36,934 bases of DNA. It comes from Burkholderiales bacterium (GTDB lineage Bacteria; Pseudomonadota; Gammaproteobacteria; Burkholderiales; JAEUOS01). The number at the start of each line of letters is the position of its first letter. The stretch's first letter is position 1. The stretch is from the NCBI GenBank assembly GCA_016790695.1, contig JAEUOS010000053.1, forward strand, positions 1 through 36,934, read 5' to 3'. Below the pieces are notes generated by a model. It did no database searches. It had not been told where the DNA came from and saw nothing but the letters and a program-made list of their open reading frames with translations. Positions 1-8,387 of the stretch are shown piece after piece. Both the position numbers and the translations under genes were made by a program.

Positions 1-176
1 GACAGCGTGTCGCCGAGGAGGCGCGCCATGATGTCGGTGGCCTGGCCGGGCGGAAACGGCACGATGAATCGAACCGGCTTGCTCGGGAAGGGGGCGGGCG
101 CCTGCGCGAGCGCCGCGGCGGAAGTGGCGCCCAGCAGGGCAGCGGTCAATGCGGCGGCGATGCGGCGTCGGTTCAT
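1..176 (-). CDS. Bug/TctC-family periplasmic binding protein, 5' part only
   Basis: The first 58 codons of a tripartite-tricarboxylate-transporter type (Bug) solute-binding protein; the rest lies beyond the left edge. The predicted start MNRRRIAAALTAALL opens a Sec signal peptide that ends near ALAQA. It is followed by FPSKPVRFIVPFPPG, the standard N-terminal Bug signature with the conserved PFPPG loop and a TDIMARLL helix. It lies on the same strand as proC and 62 bases downstream of it. Such proteins bind carboxylates or similar small ligands in the periplasm; the ligand cannot be told from this fragment. Confidence 0.85.
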   Translation of the reverse strand, partial: MNRRRIAAALTAALLGATSAAALAQAPAPFPSKPVRFIVPFPPGQATDIMARLLGDTL

Positions 177-238
177 CGGGATCTCCGGAACGGGTGGGAA
201 TGGCGGCAAGTCGAATGCGTCGAGGCGCGGCGTGCGGG

Positions 239-1051
239 TCAATCCTTGCCCAGGGTCTCGCCCATCTCGCGGCCGCGCTCGCTCGCCGCGCGCATCGCCG
301 CCGCGATGGCGCCGGCGAGGTCGTGCCGGCGCATCACCTCGAGGGCGGCCGCGGTGGTGCCGCCCTTGGACGTGACCCGCTCGCGCAGGGTCGCGAAGTC
401 CTCGGGGGAGGCGGCGGCCAGTTGCGCGGCGCCGACCACGGTCTGCAGCGCCAGGCGGCGCGCGGTGTCCGGCGCCAGGCCCAGCGCCGCCCCGCCGGCC
501 TGCAGCGCCTCGAGGAAATAGAACACGTAGGCCGGGCCGCTGCCGGAGAGCGCGGTCACCGGATCGAGCAGGTCCTCGCGCTCGACCCAGACGGTCTGGC
601 CGACCGCGGACAGGACGCGCTCCGCGTCCATGCGCCGCGAGACCTCCACCCCGTCCGGGGCATAGAGCGCGGTGATGCCCGCACCGATCAATGCCGGGGT
701 GTTCGGCATGGTGCGCACCAGCTTCGCATGGCCGCCGAGCCACCGCGACAGGTCCGCCAGCCGGGTCCCGGCAGCGATCGACAGCACGGTCTGCCCGGCG
801 AGAAACGGCGCGACCGCCTGCGCGGCCTCGCGCATGTTCTGCGGCTTGACCGCCATGACCAGCATCTGGCAGCGCGCGAGCGAGGCGTCGGCAGCGGGGA
901 TCGCGCGCACGCCGAGTTCGCGCGCCAGGCGCTCGCGCCCTTCGGTGCTGATCTCGACCACGGTGACGGCCGCGGCGTCGAAGCCCTTGCCCTTCATGCC
1001 GCCGATCAGGGCGGTGGCCATGTTGCCGCCGCCGATGAATGCGATGTTCAT
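239..1051 (-). CDS. proC: Pyrroline-5-carboxylate reductase
   Basis: Last step of proline synthesis: reduces 1-pyrroline-5-carboxylate to L-proline with NAD(P)H in the cytoplasm. The 270-residue length is normal for the family. An N-terminal Rossmann fold begins MNIAFIGGGNMA, followed by VMAVKPQN and VRTMPNTPA. The C-terminal dimerisation domain carries the signature ALSGSGPAYVFYFLEAL and VTSKGGTTAAAL. The start was chosen because the ATG overlaps the stop of the upstream gene as ATGA (1048-1051), a sign of translational coupling, and the Rossmann strand begins at once. The pair yggS-proC is a common bacterial operon. Confidence 0.97.
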   Translation of the reverse strand: MNIAFIGGGNMATALIGGMKGKGFDAAAVTVVEISTEGRERLARELGVRAIPAADASLARCQMLVMAVKPQNMREAAQAVAPFLAGQTVLSIAAGTRLADLSRWLGGHAKLVRTMPNTPALIGAGITALYAPDGVEVSRRMDAERVLSAVGQTVWVEREDLLDPVTALSGSGPAYVFYFLEALQAGGAALGLAPDTARRLALQTVVGAAQLAAASPEDFATLRERVTSKGGTTAAALEVMRRHDLAGAIAAAMRAASERGREMGETLGKD

Positions 1052-1749
1052 CCTGTCGCGCTCCTCGCTCCGAAGATTGCCGTGCCGACGCGCACGATGG
1101 TCGCGCCCTCGAGGATGGCGGCCTCGAGGTCGGCGCTCATGCCCATGGACAGGGTGTCGCAGCCGATGCCGGCGGCGTTGATCGCCTCCAGGAGCAGGCG
1201 CAGTTCGCGGAACGGCGCGCGCTGCTCCGCCAGCGTGGCGGCAGGCCGGGGGATGGTCATCAGGCCGCGCAGGCGCAGTCGCGGCAGCGCCGCGACCTCC
1301 CGGGCCAGCCGGAGGATCGCGGCCGACTCGATGCCGCTCTTGCTGGTCTCGCCGCTGATGTTGACCTGCAGGCAGACCTGCAGGTCGGGCAGGTGGGCCG
1401 GGCGCTGGGCGGACAGGCGCTCGGCGATCTTCAGCCGGTCGATGCTGTGCACCCAGGAAAAGTGCTCCGCGATCGGGCGCGTCTTGTTGCTCTGGATCGG
1501 CCCGATGAAGTGCCACTCCAGTCCCAGCGCGGCCAGCGCGGCGACCTTGGCCACCCCTTCCTGGACGTAGTTCTCGCCGAACGCCGTCTGGCCCGCCGCG
1601 TGCGCCGCGGCCACGTCGTCGGCCGCGAAGGTCTTGGAGACCGCAAGCAGGCGCACCGATTCCGGGCGCCGCCCGGCGCGCTGGCAGGCCAAATCCATCA
1701 ATTCGCGGGTTTCCCGCAGGTTCTTGGCTATTGCCGGGGCCGAAGGCAT
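1048..1749 (-). CDS. yggS: YggS-family pyridoxal phosphate homeostasis protein
   Basis: A 233-residue PLP-binding protein of the YggS/PROSC family, single-domain with an alanine-racemase-like barrel. It has no established enzyme activity but buffers PLP and affects amino acid balance. LLAVSKTF places the PLP lysine at residue 39. HFIGPIQSNKTR and the segment reading MGMSADLEAAI near the C-terminus are family marks. The ATG at 1749 was preferred because upstream codons in the frame look non-coding and the domain starts shortly after it. It is divergent from pilT across an 88-base gap, an arrangement common in proteobacteria, and couples to proC by a 4-base overlap. Confidence 0.95.
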   Translation of the reverse strand: MPSAPAIAKNLRETRELMDLACQRAGRRPESVRLLAVSKTFAADDVAAAHAAGQTAFGENYVQEGVAKVAALAALGLEWHFIGPIQSNKTRPIAEHFSWVHSIDRLKIAERLSAQRPAHLPDLQVCLQVNISGETSKSGIESAAILRLAREVAALPRLRLRGLMTIPRPAATLAEQRAPFRELRLLLEAINAAGIGCDTLSMGMSADLEAAILEGATIVRVGTAIFGARSATG

Positions 1750-1837
1750 GCTAATCTTTTGAAGTCGATCGACGTGCGCCGTGGATGCGGAGGGGTTCCG
1801 CCGCGGCGCCGTTGCGGCACAAGACGGAGAATTATAG

Positions 1838-2881
1838 ATGGACATATCCGAGTTGCTCGCCTTCGTGGTCAAGAACAAGGCATCCGACCTGCATCTGTCC
1901 GCCGGCCTGCCGCCGATGATCCGCGTGCACGGCGACGTGCGCAGGATCAACCTGCCGGCGATGGATCATTCCGAGGTGCACGGAATGATCTACGACATCA
2001 TGAACGACGGGCAGCGCAAGGCGTACGAGGAGAACCTCGAGTGCGACTTCTCGTTCGCGATCCCGAACCTGGCGCGCTTCCGCGTCAATGCGTTCGTGCA
2101 GAATCGCGGCGCCGGCGCGGTGATGCGGACGATTCCGTCGAAGATCCTCTCGCTCGAGGAACTCAACGCGCCGAAGAGCTTCGGCGACATCGCCAACCAG
2201 CCGCGCGGCATCGTGCTGGTGACCGGTCCGACCGGCTCCGGCAAGTCGACCACGCTGGCGGCGATGGTCAACCACATCAACGAGAACGAGTACGGCCACA
2301 TCCTCACCGTCGAGGACCCGATCGAATTCGTTCACGAGTCGAAGAAGTGCCTGATCAACCAGCGCGAGGTCGGCCCGCACACGCTGTCGTTCAACAATGC
2401 GCTGCGGTCGGCGCTGCGCGAGGACCCGGACGTCATCCTGGTCGGCGAGATGCGCGACCTGGAGACCATCCGCCTGGCGCTGTCGGCCGCGGAGACCGGC
2501 CACCTGGTGTTCGGCACCCTGCACACGAGTTCGGCGGCGAAGACCATCGACCGGATCGTCGACGTGTTCCCGGCGGCGGAGAAGGAGATGGTCCGCTCGA
2601 TGCTGTCCGAGTCGATCCGCGCGGTCATCTCGCAGACGCTGCTCAAGACCAAGGACGGCAACGGCCGGGTGGCGGCGCACGAGATCATGATCGGCACCCC
2701 GGCGATCCGCAACCTGATCCGCGAGAACAAGATCGCGCAGATGTATTCGGCGATCCAGACCGGGCAGCAGTTCGGCATGCAGACGCTCGACCAGAACCTG
2801 ACCGACCTGGTCCGGCGCAACGTCGTCTCCTCGGCGGAGGCGCGCAACAAGGCGGCCAACAAGGACAATTTCGCCGGCTAG
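1838..2881 (+). CDS. pilT: Type IV pilus retraction ATPase PilT
   Basis: Hexameric cytoplasmic ATPase that depolymerises type IV pili and so powers twitching motility. The 347-residue length fits PilT. Visible parts are the N-terminal PAS-like region with ASDLHLSAG, Walker A GPTGSGKST (130-138), Asp box TVEDPIEF (157-164), Walker B DPDVILVGEMRD (196-207), His box GHLVFGTLHT (221-230) and the PilT-specific retraction motif AIRNLIRE (289-296). A GGAGA ribosome binding site at 1826-1830 supports the start. pilU follows after 59 bases, so the two are probably co-transcribed. Confidence 0.98.
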   Translation: MDISELLAFVVKNKASDLHLSAGLPPMIRVHGDVRRINLPAMDHSEVHGMIYDIMNDGQRKAYEENLECDFSFAIPNLARFRVNAFVQNRGAGAVMRTIPSKILSLEELNAPKSFGDIANQPRGIVLVTGPTGSGKSTTLAAMVNHINENEYGHILTVEDPIEFVHESKKCLINQREVGPHTLSFNNALRSALREDPDVILVGEMRDLETIRLALSAAETGHLVFGTLHTSSAAKTIDRIVDVFPAAEKEMVRSMLSESIRAVISQTLLKTKDGNGRVAAHEIMIGTPAIRNLIRENKIAQMYSAIQTGQQFGMQTLDQNLTDLVRRNVVSSAEARNKAANKDNFAG

Positions 2882-2940
2882 CCGCGGGGCGGCGCGGGCA
2901 ACCTTCACGAGCGGCGGTTCGACAGCGGGGGACGAGCATC

Positions 2941-4077
2941 ATGGAACGCGATCAGGCAACCAAGTTCATGTACGACCTTCTGAAGCTGATGCTGACGAAG
3001 AAGGGGTCGGACCTGTTCATCACCTCCGGCTTTCCGCCGGCGTTCAAGATCGACAGCAAGGTCACGCCGGTGTCGAACCAGGCGCTGACGCCGCAGCACA
3101 CGCAGGACCTGTGCCGCGCGATCATGAACGACAAGCAGGCCGCGGAGTTCGAGGCCAAGAAGGAGTGCAACTTCGCGATCTCGCCCGCGGGCATCGGGCG
3201 CTTCCGCGTCAACGCCTTCGTGCAGCAGGGCAGCATGGGCATGGTGCTGCGCGTGATCACCTCGGCGATCCCGAAGTTCGAGGAACTCAAGGTGCCGCCG
3301 GTACTCAAGGACGTGGCGATGACCAAGCGCGGCCTGGTCATCATGGTCGGCGGCACCGGGTCGGGCAAGTCGACCACGCTGGCGGCGATGATCGGGTATC
3401 GCAACGAGAATTCCTACGGACACATCATCACGATCGAGGACCCGATCGAGTACGTCCATCCGCACAGGAACTGCGTGGTCACCCAGCGCGAGGTCGGCGT
3501 CGACACCGATTCCTGGGAGGCGGCGCTGAAGAACACGCTGCGCCAGGCGCCCGACGTGATCCTGATCGGCGAGATCCGCGAACGCGAGACCATGGAGCAT
3601 GCGATCGCGTTCGCCGAGACCGGCCATCTGTGCATGGCCACCCTGCACGCGAACAGCGCGAACCAGGCGCTCGACCGGATCATCAACTTCTTCCCCGAGG
3701 ATCGCCGTCCCCAGCTTCTCATGGACCTCTCGCTCAACATGCGCGCGCTGATCTCGCAGCGCCTGATCCCGCTCAAGGACAGCAAGGGGCGCGCCGCCGC
3801 GGTCGAGGTCATGCTCAATTCGCCGCTGATCTCCGACCTCATCTTCAAGGGCGAGGTGCACGAGATCAAGGAGATCATGAAGAAGTCCCGCGAGCTCGGC
3901 ATGCAGACCTTCGACCAGGCGCTGTTCGACCTCTACGAGGAGGGGCGGATCAGCTACGAGGACGCGCTGCGCAACGCCGACTCGGTCAACGACCTGCGCC
4001 TGATGATCAAGCTGCACAGCAAGGAATCGAAGACCAAGGACCTGTCCACCGGCATCGAGCACCTGAACATCGTCTGA
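2941..4077 (+). CDS. pilU: PilT-dependent accessory retraction ATPase PilU
   Basis: Paralogue of PilT that assists pilus retraction. The predicted protein has 378 residues. It has Walker A GGTGSGKST (137-145), Asp box TIEDPIEY, Walker B PDVILIGEIR (204-213) and His box GHLCMATLHA (228-237). In place of the PilT motif AIRNLIRE it reads NSPLISDLIFKGE, as PilU proteins do, which with the gene order pilT-pilU decides the name. The frame is open far upstream, but the ATG at 2941 aligns with the family N-terminus (KFMYDLLKLMLTKKGSDLF). The 115 bases after the stop show no clear terminator. Confidence 0.97.
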   Translation: MERDQATKFMYDLLKLMLTKKGSDLFITSGFPPAFKIDSKVTPVSNQALTPQHTQDLCRAIMNDKQAAEFEAKKECNFAISPAGIGRFRVNAFVQQGSMGMVLRVITSAIPKFEELKVPPVLKDVAMTKRGLVIMVGGTGSGKSTTLAAMIGYRNENSYGHIITIEDPIEYVHPHRNCVVTQREVGVDTDSWEAALKNTLRQAPDVILIGEIRERETMEHAIAFAETGHLCMATLHANSANQALDRIINFFPEDRRPQLLMDLSLNMRALISQRLIPLKDSKGRAAAVEVMLNSPLISDLIFKGEVHEIKEIMKKSRELGMQTFDQALFDLYEEGRISYEDALRNADSVNDLRLMIKLHSKESKTKDLSTGIEHLNIV

Positions 4078-4192
4078 GCGCCGCGACGGCGGCGAGGCGC
4101 AGCGCGCTGGAGGAAAGGCTCTAGGCTGGCGGTTGCGGCAGGCGCCGCGGCGGCGGCATACTGTGCGCCCAGCCGATTCCGCCGATGCCGCC

Positions 4193-4681
4193 ATGCCCTC
4201 CCTTCACGACTTTTCCGCCAACACCCTCGCCGGCAAGCCGCTCGCGCTCAGGACCCTCAAGGGACGCGCGGTCCTGGTCGTCAACACCGCGAGCCAGTGC
4301 GGGCTGACGCCGCAGTACGAGGGCCTGGAAGCGCTGCACCGCAAGTATTCCGCGCGCGGCCTCGAGGTCGTCGGCTTTCCCTGCAATCAGTTCGGCGGTC
4401 AGGAGCCCGGCGGGGCCGACGAGATCGGCGCGTTCTGCCAGAAGAACTACGGCGTGACCTTCCGCATGATGGAGAAGGTCGACGTCAACGGCGCGGACGC
4501 CCATCCGCTGTTCCAGTGGCTGACTCGCGCGGCTCCGGGATTCCTCGGCAGCGAGGCGATCAAGTGGAACTTCACCAAGTTCCTGGTCGACGCGGACGGC
4601 AACGTCGTCAAGCGCTACGCCCCGCAGACCGAGCCGCGTGCGATCGAGCGCGACATCGAGGCATTGCTCGGCGCCGGCTGA
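4193..4681 (+). CDS. Glutathione peroxidase family protein
   Basis: Thiol peroxidase of the glutathione peroxidase/BtuE family, reducing hydroperoxides in the cytoplasm; in bacteria these often use thioredoxin rather than glutathione. At 162 residues it is a typical short bacterial form. Catalytic residues are all present: Cys36 in NTASQCGLTPQY, Gln70 in FPCNQFGGQEP, and Trp125-Asn126 in IKWNFTKFLVD. A longer start 60 bases upstream adds an arginine-rich tail that does not fit the family, so the ATG at 4193 was chosen. No good Shine-Dalgarno sequence precedes it. A weak promoter (TTGCGG, 18 bases, CATACT at 4133-4162) lies upstream. Confidence 0.93.
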   Translation: MPSLHDFSANTLAGKPLALRTLKGRAVLVVNTASQCGLTPQYEGLEALHRKYSARGLEVVGFPCNQFGGQEPGGADEIGAFCQKNYGVTFRMMEKVDVNGADAHPLFQWLTRAAPGFLGSEAIKWNFTKFLVDADGNVVKRYAPQTEPRAIERDIEALLGAG

Positions 4682-4706
4682 CGGCGCCGCCGCGCGGGCC
4701 GCGGCC

Positions 4707-5852
4707 TCAGCCGGCCGGCGCCCGGTTCGAGCCGGCGACGATGCGGAAGCTGAACAGGCGGCACTCGAGGTCGCCGTTCATGAGCACGGTGCGCCGTCCC
4801 GCCTTGAGCCGCAGCAGCTTCTCCATGCGGCGGTCCGCCGTGATGAAGTGGCAATCCCAGCCGGCATAGCGCTCCTTGAGCACCTTGCCCAGGCGCGGAT
4901 AGAACAGCGCCAACTCGGCATCCTCGCCCAGGCGCTCGCCGTACGGCGGATTGGCGATCATCACGCCTGCGCCGGCCGGCGCGGGCAGGTCGAGCAGGTC
5001 GCCGGGGCGGATCCGGATGACCTCGTCGACGCCCGCGGCGGTGAAATTGGCGAGCGCCGCGCGCAGCGCATCCTGCGACACGTCGCTGCCGAAGACGCGC
5101 GGCGTGTCGAGGGACCGGCGCGGCCAGGTGTCGCGCAGGCGCTGCCAGGCGGGCGCATCGAACTGCTTCAGGTTGTAGAACCCGAAGCGCCGCCGGGCAC
5201 CCGGCGCGATGCCGAGCGCGATCTGCGCGGCCTCGATGAGGAAGGTGCCGCTGCCGCACATCGGGTCGTAGAGGACCTGGTCCGGGGTCCAGCCGACCAG
5301 CCGCAGAATGCCGGCGGCGAGATTCTCGCGGATCGGCGCCGCGACATCGGCGACCCGGTAGCCGCGCTTGAACAGTGCCTCGCCGGAGGTGTCCAGATAG
5401 AGCGTCGCCTCGCGCTCGTCGAGAAACGCATGGACGCGGACATCGGCCCCGAGCTTGGCGATCGACGGACGCATGCCGGTGCGCTCGCGAAAGCGGTCGC
5501 ACACGCCGTCCTTGACCGTGAGGGTGGCGAACTTGAGGCTCTTCAGCGGGCTGCGCGTGGCGACGAGGTCGACGCGCAGCGTCCGGGTCGGGTCGAAGTA
5601 GCGCTCCCACGCCACGTCCCGGGCCAGTGCGTGGAGATCGCGCTCGCCCGCATACGGGCCGGCGCCGACCTGCCAGAGCAGGCGGCTGGCAATGCGCGAC
5701 CCGAGGTTGATGCGGTAGACCAGGTCGAAGCCGCCGGAGAACGCGGCGCCGCCGGGCACGGCTGTCGCGCCGCCGACGCCGAGTTCCCCGAGTTCCTCGA
5801 CCAGCGCGCCCTCGAGCCCGCGCGGGCAGGGCGCGAAGAAGCGCTCGGTCAC
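4707..5852 (-). CDS. THUMP-domain class I SAM-dependent RNA methyltransferase
   Basis: Predicted N2-guanine rRNA methyltransferase related to the N-terminal half of RlmL (COG0116). At 381 residues it lacks the second (RlmK-like) methyltransferase domain found in the gammaproteobacterial fusion. A ferredoxin-like plus THUMP region covers about residues 1-160. The catalytic domain has the SAM loop DPMCGSGTFLIEAA (196-209), a GSDVSQDAL ribose-binding region (255-263) and the base-flipping motif NPPYGERL (301-308). It starts at GTG, in a GTGA overlap with the preceding gene (5849-5852), so it is the third gene of the hemJ operon. The modified base is not determined by the sequence. Confidence 0.93.
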   Translation of the reverse strand: MTERFFAPCPRGLEGALVEELGELGVGGATAVPGGAAFSGGFDLVYRINLGSRIASRLLWQVGAGPYAGERDLHALARDVAWERYFDPTRTLRVDLVATRSPLKSLKFATLTVKDGVCDRFRERTGMRPSIAKLGADVRVHAFLDEREATLYLDTSGEALFKRGYRVADVAAPIRENLAAGILRLVGWTPDQVLYDPMCGSGTFLIEAAQIALGIAPGARRRFGFYNLKQFDAPAWQRLRDTWPRRSLDTPRVFGSDVSQDALRAALANFTAAGVDEVIRIRPGDLLDLPAPAGAGVMIANPPYGERLGEDAELALFYPRLGKVLKERYAGWDCHFITADRRMEKLLRLKAGRRTVLMNGDLECRLFSFRIVAGSNRAPAG

Positions 5853-6463
5853 GCCGCAGGCCCGGCAGCGGCGAGCGCGCGTTCCAGGAAGTCGAGCCGG
5901 TCCTGGCCCCAGAAGATCTCGCCGCCGAACGCGTAGGTCGGGGCGCCGAACACATTGCGCGCGATCGCCTCGTCGGTGAGCGCGGCGTAGGACGATGCGG
6001 CGGCCTCGCCGCGCGCCGCCGCGAGGAGGGCCGCGCCGTCGAGCCCGACCCCTTGCGCCAGCGCGGCCAGCGTGCCCTCGTCGGCGAGGTTCCCTTCCTC
6101 GGCCCAGCAGGCCGACAGCATGGCGCCGGCGAGCGCGAGGGCCGCCGGCGCGCCCTCGGTCCGCGCCGCAACCAGCATGCGCGACGCGAGCGTCGCGTCG
6201 ACCGGGAAATGCCGGGGCTCGAGATTGAGCGGCACGCCGAGGTGCGCGCGCCAGCGCCGGAGTTCCATGAACCGGTAGGCCTGGCGCTGGGCCGCGCGCT
6301 GCTTGAGGGGCAGTCCGCCGGAAAGCGGGAAGATGCGGCCGTAGTCGACCGGCTTGGGATCGACGACGGCGCCGGCTGCGGACGCGATGGCGAGCAGGCG
6401 CCGGTGCCCGAGGTAGGCCCAGGGCGAAACCGGGGTGAAGTAGTAGTCGATGATCTTGGTCAT
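5849..6463 (-). CDS. DsbA-like 2-hydroxychromene-2-carboxylate isomerase family protein
   Basis: A 204-residue thioredoxin-fold protein of the DsbA/kappa-GST clan. The active-site region reads FTPVSPWAYLGHRRL, with Ser13 where thiol oxidoreductases have CxxC; this serine is the glutathione-thiolate partner in kappa GSTs and HCCA isomerases. The cis-proline loop is GAPTYAFGGEIFWGQDRLDFLE, typical of the family. HCCA isomerases act in naphthalene breakdown, but no such genes are nearby, so a general glutathione-dependent isomerase or transferase role is as likely. It begins 4 bases after the hemJ stop and overlaps the methyltransferase gene, so it sits in the middle of a tight operon. Confidence 0.88.
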   Translation of the reverse strand: MTKIIDYYFTPVSPWAYLGHRRLLAIASAAGAVVDPKPVDYGRIFPLSGGLPLKQRAAQRQAYRFMELRRWRAHLGVPLNLEPRHFPVDATLASRMLVAARTEGAPAALALAGAMLSACWAEEGNLADEGTLAALAQGVGLDGAALLAAARGEAAASSYAALTDEAIARNVFGAPTYAFGGEIFWGQDRLDFLERALAAAGPAA

Positions 6464-6467
6464 GGGA

Positions 6468-6890
6468 TCAGAAGGGTTTGACGACGACGAGGATGACGGC
6501 GCCGAAGAGGATGGGCGCGGCCGGAATCTCGTTGAGCCAGCGGTAGAACACATGGCCGTGCCGGTTGCGGTCATGCGCGAAGGCCCGCAGCAGGACGCCC
6601 AGGTACGCATGATGCACGATCAGGATCGCGACCAGCGCGAGCTTGGCATGCATCCAGCCGCTGCCGCGCCCGATGCCGTGATGGAGGTAGAGGATCAGGC
6701 CGAGCACCACGGCGAGGATCGCGGAAGGCGTCATGATGCCCGCGAACAGCCGCCGCTCCATCACCTTGAACCGTTCGATCGACACCGCGTCGGTCGCCAT
6801 CGCGTGGTAGACGAACAGGCGCGGCAGGTAGAACAGCCCGGCGAACCAGGTGACGACGAAAATGATGTGGAAGGCCTTGATCCAGAGCAT
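6468..6890 (-). CDS. hemJ: HemJ-type protoporphyrinogen IX oxidase
   Basis: Predicted inner-membrane enzyme oxidising protoporphyrinogen IX to protoporphyrin IX in haem synthesis (COG1981). The 140-residue product has four hydrophobic segments and the family signature MLWIKAFHIIFVVTWFAGLF, with the conserved His8. A second conserved stretch GWMHAKLALV contains the family lysine, and LVVVKPF closes the protein. An in-frame GTG nine bases further out (6899) is possible, but the ATG at 6890 matches the usual N-terminus exactly. First gene of a three-gene minus-strand operon. Confidence 0.9.
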   Translation of the reverse strand: MLWIKAFHIIFVVTWFAGLFYLPRLFVYHAMATDAVSIERFKVMERRLFAGIMTPSAILAVVLGLILYLHHGIGRGSGWMHAKLALVAILIVHHAYLGVLLRAFAHDRNRHGHVFYRWLNEIPAAPILFGAVILVVVKPF

Positions 6891-6946
6891 CCGGGACACC
6901 TGCAGCCGTGCCGCCCCGGGTCACGAGGGGCCCTCTGCGGCACGCC

Positions 6947-6952
6947 TATAAT
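6947..6952 (+). promoter_or_regulatory. Consensus -10 box ahead of the receiver-kinase gene
   Basis: A perfect TATAAT lies 60 bases before the kinase start, in the gap between two divergent genes. No good -35 box stands 16-18 bases upstream, so a second factor may be needed, or the match is by chance. It reads toward the kinase. Confidence 0.45.
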
Positions 6953-7011
6953 GATTTTCGCAACCGAGGGGAGAAGCCTGCGCGCCGCGCGAAGCGGCCG
7001 CGGATTGTCGC

Positions 7012-8343
7012 ATGCGCGTCCTGATCGTGGATGAACACGCGGATTTCCGCCTGGTCCTGGCGGAGTATCTGCAGGAGGGGCTCAACGCCGCCGCGGAACA
7101 AGCGGCGCGCACGGGGTCGGCCGCGCCCGCGATGCTGGCGGTGCGCGAATGGGATCCCGTGGCGCGCGGCGTGCCCGGCGCGGAGACGGGCTTTCGCCTG
7201 GACTTCGACGTCATCCTGATCGACTCGGTCCTGGATCCGGCCGACCCGGTCCAATGGCTGGAAGCGGTGCGGCGCGGCTTCGGCCGCCTGCCGCCGGTGG
7301 TGATGCTGACCAGCGGCAGGGATGCGGACGATCTGGCGGTGCGGGCCCACCGCGCCGGCGTGGTCGCGACGCTGCCGCGCCTGCGCCTGACGCCGGCGCG
7401 GCTCTACGCCGGGCTTGCGGAGGCGGTGCGCGAGCGCGAGGCGGCGGTGTCGATCGAGCGCAGCGTGCGCACCGGGGTCTATCGCCGTGCCGAGGTGGCG
7501 AGGGCGCCGCTACCCGAGCCGGCACCCGTCGCGGCAGCGGCCGGCGCCGGGAGCGGGCCCTTGCCGCGCATCCCCGGCTACCGGATCGATCGCCTGATCG
7601 GCGAAGGCGGCACGGCCCGCGTCTATCTCGCGGAACGGGAGTCCGATCGATTGCCGCTGGTGCTCAAGGTGCTGTTGCCGGAGCTGGCCGGCGAAACCCA
7701 GGTCGTCGCCCGGTTCATGCAGGAGTTCTCGCTGATACAGAAGATCCAGAGCGCGCACGTGACCCGGATCTTCGACCTCAGCTACGACTCCGGATTCGCG
7801 TACCTCGCGATGGAGTATTTCGGCGCGGGCGACCTGTACGAGCGCCTCAAGGACGGGCTGACGCCGCTGCAGGCCGTCAAGCTGTTCGCGCAGATCGCGC
7901 GCGCGCTCGACGCGATCCACGAGGCGGGCATCGTGCATCGCGACCTCAAGCCGCGCAACATCATGTTCCGCGATGCGCACCACCTGGCGATCGTCGACTT
8001 CGGCGGCGCCAAGGCGCTCGGGGAGGAGAGCGGCATCACGCGCGTCGGGCAGATCGTCGGCACTCCCAACTACATGAGCCCGGAGCAGATCGCGGGGCAG
8101 GCGCTCGACGCGCGCAGCGACCTCTACAGCCTCGGCGTGATCCTGCACCAGCTGCTGACCGGGCGCACGCCCTACCAGGCGCGCGACACCGCCGAGCTGA
8201 TGGACATGCATGTCAACGCGCCGCTGCCGGTGCTGCCCGCCCGGCTGGCGGGCTTCCAGCCGCTGCTTGTGCGGCTCCTCGCCAAGCGGCCCGAGGAGCG
8301 CTTCCAGTCGGCGCGCGAACTCTACGCGCACGTGGTGGCCTGA
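7012..8343 (+). CDS. Receiver-like domain fused to a Ser/Thr protein kinase
   Basis: A 443-residue soluble protein in two parts. Residues 1-140 resemble a response-regulator receiver: MRVLIVDEH supplies the acidic pocket (Asp7), DVILIDS the phospho-acceptor-like Asp71, and VVMLTS the Thr100. The usual lysine near the end is missing (region reads VVATLPRLR), and about 40 residues are inserted after the first helix. A proline/alanine linker (165-185) leads to a Hanks-type kinase at about 188-443: glycine loop IGEGGTARVY, Lys219 in LVLKV, HRDLKPRN (309-316), DFGG (329-332), GTPNYMSPEQ (350-359), and a C-terminal RPEERF. All core kinase residues are present, so it should be active. No membrane segment. 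Its target and input are unknown. Confidence 0.9.
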   Translation: MRVLIVDEHADFRLVLAEYLQEGLNAAAEQAARTGSAAPAMLAVREWDPVARGVPGAETGFRLDFDVILIDSVLDPADPVQWLEAVRRGFGRLPPVVMLTSGRDADDLAVRAHRAGVVATLPRLRLTPARLYAGLAEAVREREAAVSIERSVRTGVYRRAEVARAPLPEPAPVAAAAGAGSGPLPRIPGYRIDRLIGEGGTARVYLAERESDRLPLVLKVLLPELAGETQVVARFMQEFSLIQKIQSAHVTRIFDLSYDSGFAYLAMEYFGAGDLYERLKDGLTPLQAVKLFAQIARALDAIHEAGIVHRDLKPRNIMFRDAHHLAIVDFGGAKALGEESGITRVGQIVGTPNYMSPEQIAGQALDARSDLYSLGVILHQLLTGRTPYQARDTAELMDMHVNAPLPVLPARLAGFQPLLVRLLAKRPEERFQSARELYAHVVA

Positions 8344-8359
8344 CGCCCCGCGCGGGGCG
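8344..8359. terminator. GC hairpin between convergent kinase and dioxygenase genes
   Basis: CGCCCC-GCGC-GGGGCG forms a six-pair stem with a four-base loop directly after the kinase stop and before the converging dioxygenase stop. There is no T-run on either side, so it is at best a weak or Rho-assisted terminator serving both strands. Confidence 0.4.
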
Positions 8360-8387
8360 GGGACGCCGGTCCTGCGGCGGCGGAGCG

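Noticed and set aside
1838..4077. pilT/pilU as a novel duplicated ATPase pair
   Set aside because: This tandem next to yggS and proC is ordinary in beta- and gammaproteobacteria; all motifs are standard.
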